The notes under the pieces were generated by a model. The model ran no database searches, was not told the origin of the DNA, and saw nothing but the letters and a program-made list of their open reading frames with translations. From positions 1 through 15,139 of the forward strand of contig CAZHGD010000181.1 of NCBI GenBank assembly GCA_964531735.1: a DNA stretch of 15,139 nt. The letters are read 5' to 3'. Positions 1 through 6,490 of the stretch are shown one piece after another (position 1 is the first letter of the stretch; each line of letters starts with the position of its first letter). This stretch comes from CAZHGD01 sp964531735 (GTDB taxonomy: Bacteria; Armatimonadota; UBA10988). A program made the position numbers and the translations under genes.

Positions 1-68
1 CCAGGAGGTGGTGAGCGGCGAACCGCACGGCCCACTCGCCCGGAAGCACACCCGCCGCTCTCAGCGAG

Positions 69-97
69 TTGACACTCGCGTCAACCGACCCTACACT
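69..97 (+). promoter_or_regulatory. sigma70-like promoter of the ATPase gene
   Basis: A perfect -35 hexamer TTGACA (69-74) is followed by a 17-bp spacer and TACACT (92-97), which matches the -10 consensus at four of six positions including the key first two and last. Transcription would start near 104, leaving a leader of about 25 nt before the ATG at 130, with a GGAG at 113-116 as a somewhat distant ribosome site. Exact spacing in such GC-rich DNA makes chance less likely, but activity is inferred. Confidence 0.6.
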
Positions 98-129
98 CGC
101 GACCGCCATCTTGGAGCGCGCCGGCCGCC

Positions 130-879
130 ATGCAGCCATCGTCCTACGTCAGCCGCCTCAGCCTCCTGCCGGGGGCGCGGTCGCACCGCGACCAGTACCC
201 ATTCAACCTGCCCGCGGTGCAGGCGCTGGACGGCTTGACGATCCACCCGCGCGTGACGTTCTTCGTGGGCGAGAACGGCTCGGGCAAGTCGACGCTGCTC
301 GAGGCCATCGCCATTGCCCTGGGCTTCAACGCCGAAGGCGGCGGACGCAACCTCCGGTTCGACACGCGCGCCTCGCACTCCAACCTGCACGAGTACCTGC
401 GCATCGCCAAAGGCCCGCGCCGTTGGCGTGACGGCTACTTCCTGCGCGCCGAGAGCTTCTACAACGTCGCCACGGCCATCGACCAGCTCGATGCCGAGCC
501 GGCCAACGCGCCGCCCATCGTCCGGTCCTACGGCGGCACCTCGCTGCACGAGCAATCGCACGGCGAGGCGTTCCTGGCGCTGTTGCTCGACAGGTTCGGC
601 GGCCAGGGCCTGTACCTGCCGGACGAGCCCGAGGCGGCGCTGTCGCCGCAGCGGCAACTGGCCGTGCTGGCGCGGATCCACGAACTGGTCGGCGAGGGCT
701 CGCAGTTCATCATGGCGACGCACTCGCCCATCCTGATGGCCTATCCCGACGCCATCATCTACCAATGTACCGCCGCCGGCCTGGCGCCGGTGGCCTATCA
801 GGACACCGAGCACTACCAGGTCACGCGCGACTTCCTGGCCAACCCGCAGCGGATGCTGCGGGTGCTGCTGGGGCCATAG
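130..879 (+). CDS. stand-alone ABC/AAA-type ATPase
   Basis: A 249-residue soluble ATP-binding protein of the ABC-like AAA group (AAA_15/AAA_21 type). Visible motifs in order are Walker A GENGSGKST (residues 47-55), a signature-like segment QSHGEAF (about 142-148) and Walker B ending LYLPDEPEAALSP with D165 and E166. The switch histidine is in MATHSP (H198). These are all the elements needed for head-to-tail dimerisation and ATP hydrolysis. The region between Walker A and the signature is short (about 90 residues), with no long coiled coil as in Rad50/SMC and no fused nuclease (TOPRIM or HNH). No permease or effector gene is adjacent, so its partner and role cannot be deduced. The ATG at 130 is chosen because the beta-strand leading to Walker A begins soon after it and the promoter lies just upstream. 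It is monocistronic as far as the window shows, and its stop is 12 bp from the stop of the convergent lyase gene. Confidence 0.88.
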   Translation: MQPSSYVSRLSLLPGARSHRDQYPFNLPAVQALDGLTIHPRVTFFVGENGSGKSTLLEAIAIALGFNAEGGGRNLRFDTRASHSNLHEYLRIAKGPRRWRDGYFLRAESFYNVATAIDQLDAEPANAPPIVRSYGGTSLHEQSHGEAFLALLLDRFGGQGLYLPDEPEAALSPQRQLAVLARIHELVGEGSQFIMATHSPILMAYPDAIIYQCTAAGLAPVAYQDTEHYQVTRDFLANPQRMLRVLLGP

Positions 880-891
880 CCGCCCGGCACG

Positions 892-3800
892 TCAGCGTCC
901 GGCCGCCTCGGTCACCACGAACCGGAATCGCGGCTCGCTCATCCAAGCGCGGTAGCGCGGATCGCTGCGCCAATAGCGGTAGGTGTCCTGCACCCCGCGC
1001 GGCAGCTCCACTGCCTCGCAGTTCAGCTTGACGCTGCCGCCCACCGTGCCGGCCCGGTCGAACAGCACCTCGGCGCCGTTGGCCAAGGCCACGCCGACGC
1101 GCCCGCCGCGCTCGACGAGCTGCGCGGGGATGGGGCGCGTCTGCAGGTCCGAACCGGTCCGCAGGACCACGAGGAACTCCTGGGCGGCCTGCGGCGACCG
1201 CGGCGTGATGGTCAGCAGCCGCTGGAACCGCCACTGCCAGGCGCCGAAGTTCGGCGGCGTGGCCACCGCCGCGTCGCGCGGCAGCAGAGCCAGCCCGTCG
1301 AGGGCCGAGCCGTCGCGCTCGACGCGGAAGCGAGCGCCGTCGACCGTCGCCTCGGCGCCGGTGGCGGCCTGCCAGCGGGCCACCTGGCCCTGCTCGCCCA
1401 GTTGCACGCGGTCATAGACCACCAGCAGGTTCGGGCGGACGAAGACCACCTGGCGGAGGTGGCTGGTCAGCTTGGCCAGCGGCCAGGTGTTGCTCGCGTC
1501 ACCGGCCACATAGTCGAAGGCCGGGCGCGTCTGGTAGGCGATGACCTGCCCTTCGCGCATGAAGGCGGTCTGCGTGTGGCCATGCAGGTCCAGCCCGCCG
1601 CCCCAGCCGCCTTCGGCGGGCGCGAAGCCCGTCAGCACTCGGTCGCGGAAGAGGTAGTCCCAGTTCACGCGCGAGAACCGGTTGACCACGAAGTGCTCGC
1701 CATCGCGCGGGTGGACCAGGTTGTCCTGCCAGTTCGCCTGCCAGTCGTTGTCCACCACGATGGTGTTGCCCCAGGAGGGCGTGTTGTTGCCGTCGTCGCC
1801 CCACAGCGCCGGGGTGCCGAGCAACCAGGCGCCGGCGCGGTTGATGGTGATGTGGCCGGGGCGCTCGCGGCTGGTGTGTTCGCGCGGCCCGCACATGAAG
1901 TTGACTTCGGTGGCCAGACCGCCCCAGTCGGAGCGCATCGGCACCCAGCCGTCGTGCCCCGACAGCGCCGTCGGCGGCGACTCCGCCCGCTTGACCTCGG
2001 GCGCGTCCGGGTCGAACCAGCCGGTGGCCAAGGCGATGGGCAGCGCCGCAGCCGAGACGAAGTGGTTGACACAGCCACCCATCGGGCCGGTGAGTGGCCA
2101 GCCCTTCAGGTTGAACAGCTCGTCGACGGCCTTGGCCTCGTCGCTCGCCGCAGCGCAGTTGGCCTGCCGGACCCAGTCGCTCCAGGGATAGAGCGACTTC
2201 TCCAGCGGGTTGCGCGACAGCGAGGCGCTGATCCAGCGGGCCGGCTCACCCAGCGGGCCGCGGTTGGCCGGCAGCATGGCCGTCTTCTCGCGCAGCGGCT
2301 CCACGTACCGCTGGAACGTGAAGTAGGCGCGGAACATCGGCTTCTCGTGCAGGCGCGGCTCGCCGAAGAAGCTGCGCAGGTAGACGAAGCTCAGCAGCAG
2401 GCCGTGGTTCGGGCAGTGGCAGCCGGTCCAGGCGTTCTGCCAGAGGCGGCCCATGCGGTCGGCCATGTGCGTGCTGAAGTACGCCTCGGCGTTGTTCTCC
2501 CAGGCCATCAGCTTGTACACCAGCGCCCGGTCGTTCGCCGACATCGGCTCCTCGAAGGCGGCCAGCATCCACGGCATGGTGTCCATGTTGCCTTTGGCCT
2601 TGGCCCAGACGGCGGTCAGTGGGCTGTCCTGGCGGACCTTGTCGCTGGCCAGATCCCAGGCCGCGGTGGTGGCGCCGGGGAAGAACGGGCCGTGGTGGTG
2701 GTACATGCAGTACCCGCTGATGCGCGTCTGGTCCATCAGCGGCTTCATGCTGCGCTCGAACAGACCATCGGGGTCACCCATGGTCAGCGCGGCGAACTGC
2801 ACCGCCACCATGCGCCAGCCCAGCTCGTAGTTCCGCCAGGTGTGCTGCTGCGCCTTCGGCGGGGCGGTCTGCTGCAGTTCCTCGGCCACCGACGAATTGG
2901 GCAGGAAGCGGTCGGGGAAGCGCTCGCCGGTCTTGGCGAGCTCCTGGCGCAGCCATTGCCCGTAGCGCTGGTAGAGCCGCGGGTACTCGGCCATGCGGGC
3001 CTTGATCTGTGGCAGGTCGGCGCGGCGGAAGAGCAGGCGCGGGTGCTCCAGCTTGGGCAGGCGCACGAAGTCGTGGGTCGAGGTGGCCGAGCCGTCGGCC
3101 GAGGTGAGCGTGGTCACCAGGTGGTAGCGGCCCGAGCCGGGCAGGTCGAGGTCGAGCGGCCAGGTGGCGGTGCGGCCCGCGGCGACCGACACCTCCTGGC
3201 AGCCCGAGGCCAGCGGCTCGTTCATGTAGTTGGCCACCGTCCACGAGAACTGCACGGTTTGCTCGCACGCCGCGGAGTTGGTCAGCGAGACGGCGAACTT
3301 GACCGGTTCGGCGTCGTAGAAGACGCCGCGGTAGCCGTTCAGCCGCACGCCCTCGTGTACGGCGCGGGGCAGCGGCTGCAGATCGACCTTCAGGTCGGCG
3401 CCGAGGTCGCGCCAGACCTCGACCGCGTCGAGCCGGGCGTGCGGGCGGTGGCCGTTGACGCGCAGCACGTGGCGGCCGGCGGGCAGCTTGAACGAGGCGG
3501 CGTTGTAGCGCCAGAAGGCGGGCGTCGCCGTGTTCAGGAAGCGCATCGTGTCCGGCGCCATGTAGATGCCGCGCTGCCAGTCGCTCGCGGCGCCATCGTC
3601 CACGCTGAAGGTGATCGCCCCCGGCTGCTCACCGGGGCGCAGTGGCGGCGCCGGCGTCACTTGCGGGTCGGCCAGCGTGCTCAGATCGACCCAGCGGTTG
3701 CCATCGACCTTGAGCAGCAGCGGCTGGCCGGTCTCGAAGACCTTGGTCGCGGCTCGGCCATCGGCACCCGTGACGGCGGCCTCGGCCTTGGTGCGCAGCG

Positions 3801-5361
3801 GCAGGGCGTTGCTCACCGCGGCGGTCGCCACGGCCGACAGGTCACTCGGCAGGCGCGCGGGCAGCAGTTCCACGGCGACTTTGGGCGTCTCGCGGAGCTG
3901 GATGCGGTCGAACGGCAGCACGCCCCACCAGTCGGGGGTGAGCACCGGCACCTCACGCAGCGAGCGGCCGGCGCGCGGCAGGTTCTGGGTGCGGACGACG
4001 GTGTCACGGGTGGTGTCGATGACCGTCAAGGCGGTGCCGTCGGTCAACACGAACAGCTTGTTGGCCTCGTGCGGCGGCACCATGTACGGGCGCTGCAAGG
4101 CCACCGACTTGACGCCCGCCAGCGCCACCGGGGCCTGCTCGCAGGCCACGGTGCGGACGACCTCGAGCTTGCGGGCGTCGATGACCTGGATCTGGCGGCG
4201 GCTGAAGTTGGCCACGTAGACCCGCTCGCCCACCGCGGCCAGGTCGGCCGGCAGCCCGCCCACGTCGATCGTGCGCACGATCTTGCGCGAGGCGATGTCG
4301 ACCACGCCGACGCGGCCGGCCGCGGGCGCGGTGAAGAAGGCGCGTCCAGCGGCGATGGCCAGCGCGTCGGGATTGCCGAGGTCGCGGAGCGTCTCTGGCA
4401 GGCCGGCGGGCAGCTTGGCGTCGCCGAGCACTGCGTCGAGGCGCAGTTCCTGCGCTTGTCCGCTCTGGCGGAACCGCATCACGCCGGTGGTCGGCAGGTC
4501 GATGGTCTGCTGGCCGACCCGCTCGTTGCGCCGGCGGCGGCCGCCGCCGTAGGACGGCTGGTCGGCCGCTAGGGGCTCACTGGTCAGTGCGTGCAGCACG
4601 ACCGGCACGAACCGCACCACCACGGCCGAGGTGCCGTCGGCGGTGACTTCGACATGCACCGGCTCGCCGTCCAGGGCGCGCTCGGCCACCTGGCGCCCGC
4701 TCGGCAGTTCGAGGGCGACGACCTGACGCGCGGCACGACAGGCCACGTAGAGCCGCGGGCCGGCTGATGCCAGCGACCAGGGCTGGGCCGGGCAGGGCAC
4801 CTCGCGGGCCACGGTGAGTTTGTCGGCGTCGATCAGCACCACGCGGCTACCAGCGCCGTCAGCGGCGGCGACCAGCTTCTGGTCGGGCGCGGCGGCGAGC
4901 GAAGTGACGTAGCCGCCGATCTCGATGGCGCGGACCACGGCTTCGGTTCGCAGATCGACCACGAGCACGCGGCCGGCGGCCGGCGCCGAACAGAACACGT
5001 AGGCGCCGCAGGCGACGACCTCGGTCGGTCCGGTCTGGGCCTCGAACGGGTAGGGCACCCGCGTCGCCGTGGTCTGGTCACCGGTCCGCCACCAGATCGG
5101 CCGCACTCGGATGGTGGCTGGACGATCGAGGTCGAAGGCGAAGTCCAGCCGTTCCTGACCGGTGATCTTCGCCGCGTCGAGGTAGGCTCCGCAACCCGCC
5201 TGGCTGTCCTCCACGCGCTGCCAGGCGCCGCTGACGGCCGCGGCCTCGGCCTGCCAGACGTCGTGCGCCTCACCGTTGGGCACGGCTCGTGGCGGGGCGG
5301 CGAGCAGGGGGAGCGAGGCGAACAGAACGGCGACAAGCCCGCGGCGGACGTTCCGTGACAT
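892..5361 (-). CDS. secreted heparinase II/III-type lyase with beta-propeller
   Basis: A 1489-residue exported protein. It opens with a signal peptide: basic RNVRR, then a hydrophobic stretch to about residue 22, with cleavage in the AAPPRA region. Residues 37-110 look like a possible small beta-module. About 112-255 and 326-460 contain YVTN/YncE-like propeller blades, with closely related blades at 125-150 and 344-369. Residues 256-325 interrupt the propeller and include an RRRR run. Residues 585-655 resemble a carbohydrate-binding beta-sandwich and 670-767 a CARDB/Ig-like domain. From HPRLLFRRADLPQIKARM (773-790) to about 1120 is an alpha/alpha-toroid as in polysaccharide lyases. Residues 1130-1480 form the heparinase II/III beta-sandwich, with REHTSRERPGH (1160-1170) as a probable active-site region. 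The likely role is cleavage of an acidic polysaccharide outside the cytoplasm; the substrate is unknown. The open frame extends to 5742, but the ATG at 5361 has GGAG six bases upstream and starts the signal peptide, so it is preferred. Confidence 0.82.
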   Translation of the reverse strand: MSRNVRRGLVAVLFASLPLLAAPPRAVPNGEAHDVWQAEAAAVSGAWQRVEDSQAGCGAYLDAAKITGQERLDFAFDLDRPATIRVRPIWWRTGDQTTATRVPYPFEAQTGPTEVVACGAYVFCSAPAAGRVLVVDLRTEAVVRAIEIGGYVTSLAAAPDQKLVAAADGAGSRVVLIDADKLTVAREVPCPAQPWSLASAGPRLYVACRAARQVVALELPSGRQVAERALDGEPVHVEVTADGTSAVVVRFVPVVLHALTSEPLAADQPSYGGGRRRRNERVGQQTIDLPTTGVMRFRQSGQAQELRLDAVLGDAKLPAGLPETLRDLGNPDALAIAAGRAFFTAPAAGRVGVVDIASRKIVRTIDVGGLPADLAAVGERVYVANFSRRQIQVIDARKLEVVRTVACEQAPVALAGVKSVALQRPYMVPPHEANKLFVLTDGTALTVIDTTRDTVVRTQNLPRAGRSLREVPVLTPDWWGVLPFDRIQLRETPKVAVELLPARLPSDLSAVATAAVSNALPLRTKAEAAVTGADGRAATKVFETGQPLLLKVDGNRWVDLSTLADPQVTPAPPLRPGEQPGAITFSVDDGAASDWQRGIYMAPDTMRFLNTATPAFWRYNAASFKLPAGRHVLRVNGHRPHARLDAVEVWRDLGADLKVDLQPLPRAVHEGVRLNGYRGVFYDAEPVKFAVSLTNSAACEQTVQFSWTVANYMNEPLASGCQEVSVAAGRTATWPLDLDLPGSGRYHLVTTLTSADGSATSTHDFVRLPKLEHPRLLFRRADLPQIKARMAEYPRLYQRYGQWLRQELAKTGERFPDRFLPNSSVAEELQQTAPPKAQQHTWRNYELGWRMVAVQFAALTMGDPDGLFERSMKPLMDQTRISGYCMYHHHGPFFPGATTAAWDLASDKVRQDSPLTAVWAKAKGNMDTMPWMLAAFEEPMSANDRALVYKLMAWENNAEAYFSTHMADRMGRLWQNAWTGCHCPNHGLLLSFVYLRSFFGEPRLHEKPMFRAYFTFQRYVEPLREKTAMLPANRGPLGEPARWISASLSRNPLEKSLYPWSDWVRQANCAAASDEAKAVDELFNLKGWPLTGPMGGCVNHFVSAAALPIALATGWFDPDAPEVKRAESPPTALSGHDGWVPMRSDWGGLATEVNFMCGPREHTSRERPGHITINRAGAWLLGTPALWGDDGNNTPSWGNTIVVDNDWQANWQDNLVHPRDGEHFVVNRFSRVNWDYLFRDRVLTGFAPAEGGWGGGLDLHGHTQTAFMREGQVIAYQTRPAFDYVAGDASNTWPLAKLTSHLRQVVFVRPNLLVVYDRVQLGEQGQVARWQAATGAEATVDGARFRVERDGSALDGLALLPRDAAVATPPNFGAWQWRFQRLLTITPRSPQAAQEFLVVLRTGSDLQTRPIPAQLVERGGRVGVALANGAEVLFDRAGTVGGSVKLNCEAVELPRGVQDTYRYWRSDPRYRAWMSEPRFRFVVTEAAGR

Positions 5362-5367
5362 GGTGCA

Positions 5368-5396
5368 CTCCGATCGCGATCTGGTGGCGCAGTATA
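5368..5396 (-). promoter_or_regulatory. -10 element and ribosome site of the lyase gene
   Basis: On the minus strand TATACT (5396-5391) matches the -10 consensus at five of six positions. No good -35 stands 16-18 bp upstream; a TTGGCA (5428-5423) is too far, with a 26-bp gap. This could be an activator-dependent promoter. GGAG at 5371-5368 lies six bases before the ATG at 5361 and decides the start of the exported lyase over the longer open frame. Confidence 0.45.
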
Positions 5397-5623
5397 GCTC
5401 AATCGATGGACTGCGGCGAGTTTGCCAACCAGTGGTTCGGAACGTTTCGGCGAGCGGTGTCGGCCCGGGTCCGGCGGGTCTGGTGGCCCGCGGCGAGAGC
5501 CGCGCGGCAGGCTGCTTGGCCAGACGCCCGTCACCGCCGGCCCGCTCGGCCGCTGGCGGCGATGCTGGGGGGCCACGGCCGAACCCTCGCCAGGAGTCCG
5601 CGGGCAACACCGGCCCAGCGCCC

Positions 5624-5652
5624 TTGACGTTGATAACTGAATAGGCTATGTC
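5624..5652 (+). promoter_or_regulatory. possible sigma70-like promoter of the peptidase-lipase unit
   Basis: TTGACG (5624-5629, five of six -35 matches) is followed after 17 bp by TATGTC (5647-5652, only three of six -10 matches). Both lie in a locally AT-rich patch just upstream of the peptidase gene. A strong Shine-Dalgarno AAGGAG follows at 5680-5685, eight bases before the ATG at 5694. The -35 and position are good and the -10 is weak. Confidence 0.4.
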
Positions 5653-5693
5653 CGGCATGTCCGTGGTTGGTGCGCAGACAAGGAGAGTGTTGA

Positions 5694-6434
5694 ATGGCGA
5701 GCAGTTACCGACAGCCATTGTCGCCAGCTCAGATGAAGGCACTGTTTGGTGACCCGTGTCAGGAGGCGAACCTGCAGAGCTTCACGGTGCCGATTCTCGG
5801 CCACGTGACCTGTCACCGGCTCATCGGTCCGCAGCTCCAGCGGATTCTGGCGGCGGTGGAGAACGACGGCCTGGCCGGCCAGCTCGATGCCAGCCAGTAC
5901 GGCGGCATCTACTGCTGCCGGCCGATGCAAGGCGGGGGTTCCTACAGCCACCATTCATGGGGCATCGCCATCGACCTCAACACCTGCGAGCAGGCCAACG
6001 GCAGCAAGGGGAGCGACCTCAACTTCCGGCAGCACGGTGAGTTCCCGCACCTGCGGCGCCTGTTGCCGTACTTCATCGCCGAGGGTTGGGCGGCCGGGAT
6101 CCAGTGGCAGAACGTGCCCGACCCGATGCACTTCGAGGCGCGCAACGCCAACGGCACAGGCCTGCTGGCCAGCGGGACGCTCAAGGGCCTCGACCTGCCG
6201 CACCTCGATGGGCTGACCGACCAGGACCTGGCCTACCTGAAGACCTACCCGGAGTTCGGGTGGGCGTTCCAGCCGGCGCCGCCGGCGGTCTGCCGACTGC
6301 CGAATGGGCAGTCAGTGCCCTACCGCCTGCTGGACAACCGGGCCAACGTCCTGCTGGCCGACGTGGCGGCCGCGCTCGGGTGGGACCTGGACACGCAGAG
6401 CGCCTGGCCGACGATCCGTTGCTCGGAGAAGTGA
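5694..6434 (+). CDS. M15-family (VanY/endolysin-like) peptidoglycan peptidase
   Basis: A 246-residue zinc peptidase of the M15 clan, which contains D-Ala-D-Ala carboxypeptidases and L-Ala-D-Glu endolysins. The zinc motif HxxGxAxD is present as HSWGIAID (H87 and D94), and the third ligand is H146 in DPMHFE. D143, three residues before H146, occupies the catalytic acid position, as in phage T5-type endolysins of this family. The catalytic core therefore looks intact. Residues about 198-243 (CRLPNGQSVPYRLLDNRANV and onward) form a small tail that weakly resembles the copper-amine-oxidase-N 'stalk' domain, a possible wall-anchoring module. No signal peptide or membrane helix is visible at the N-terminus (MASSYRQPLSP), which is odd for an enzyme acting on the wall. 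The protein has at least seven cysteines, including an adjacent pair at 74-75. The start is fixed by AAGGAG eight bases upstream. It is probably co-transcribed with the lipase 56 bp downstream. Confidence 0.8.
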   Translation: MASSYRQPLSPAQMKALFGDPCQEANLQSFTVPILGHVTCHRLIGPQLQRILAAVENDGLAGQLDASQYGGIYCCRPMQGGGSYSHHSWGIAIDLNTCEQANGSKGSDLNFRQHGEFPHLRRLLPYFIAEGWAAGIQWQNVPDPMHFEARNANGTGLLASGTLKGLDLPHLDGLTDQDLAYLKTYPEFGWAFQPAPPAVCRLPNGQSVPYRLLDNRANVLLADVAAALGWDLDTQSAWPTIRCSEK

Positions 6435-6473
6435 CCGACGCAGGCTGCGAGCGGTCTGCGAACAAGGCGGCTC

Positions 6474-6480
6474 AGGAAGG
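6474..6480 (+). promoter_or_regulatory. ribosome binding site fixing the lipase start
   Basis: AGGAAGG lies ten bases upstream of the ATG at 6491, inside the 56-bp gap after the peptidase stop. It supports this start over the upstream in-frame starts, which fall inside the peptidase coding sequence. Confidence 0.6.
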
Positions 6481-6490
6481 GCGAACCAGC

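Larger units (their letters stand above)
5362..5693. other. divergent intergenic region
   Basis: A 332-bp non-coding stretch between the divergent lyase and peptidase genes. Both ends carry promoter-like elements (minus strand near 5391-5396, plus strand near 5624-5652). The centre (about 5440-5620) is GC-rich and open in several frames, but none of the translations resembles a protein. A short perfect hairpin sits at 5489-5504 (six-base stem CGCGGC/GCCGCG closed by a GAGA loop). It has no T-tract, so it is not a standard terminator. I see no operator repeats or small RNA that I can support. Confidence 0.6.

Noticed and set aside
130..879. ATPase as part of an antiphage system (Septu or PARIS-like)
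   Set aside because: No nuclease or effector gene adjoins it, and the protein lacks the large insertions of those ATPases.
860..920. Possible terminator between the convergent ATPase and lyase genes
   Set aside because: Only weak GC-rich pairing is visible and there is no T-tract on either strand.
1402..4572. Long + strand open frame (1056 codons) opposite the lyase gene
   Set aside because: Its translation is Arg/Gly/Val/Gln/His-rich with no domains, and it lies entirely antisense to a gene with clear signal peptide and catalytic motifs. Long antisense frames are expected at this GC content.
5489..5504. Hairpin with GAGA loop as a terminator or structured RNA
   Set aside because: The six-base GC stem is short, has no T-run and no supporting structure around it. 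Such stems are common by chance in GC-rich DNA.
5362..5742. N-terminal extension of the lyase to 5742
   Set aside because: It would overlap the peptidase start, encode Pro/Arg-rich sequence and bury the signal peptide internally. The ATG at 5361 has a GGAG and begins the signal peptide.
6086..6490. Upstream extension of the lipase frame to 6086
   Set aside because: It lies mainly within the peptidase gene in another frame. The ATG at 6491 has its own ribosome site and precedes the first conserved strand.
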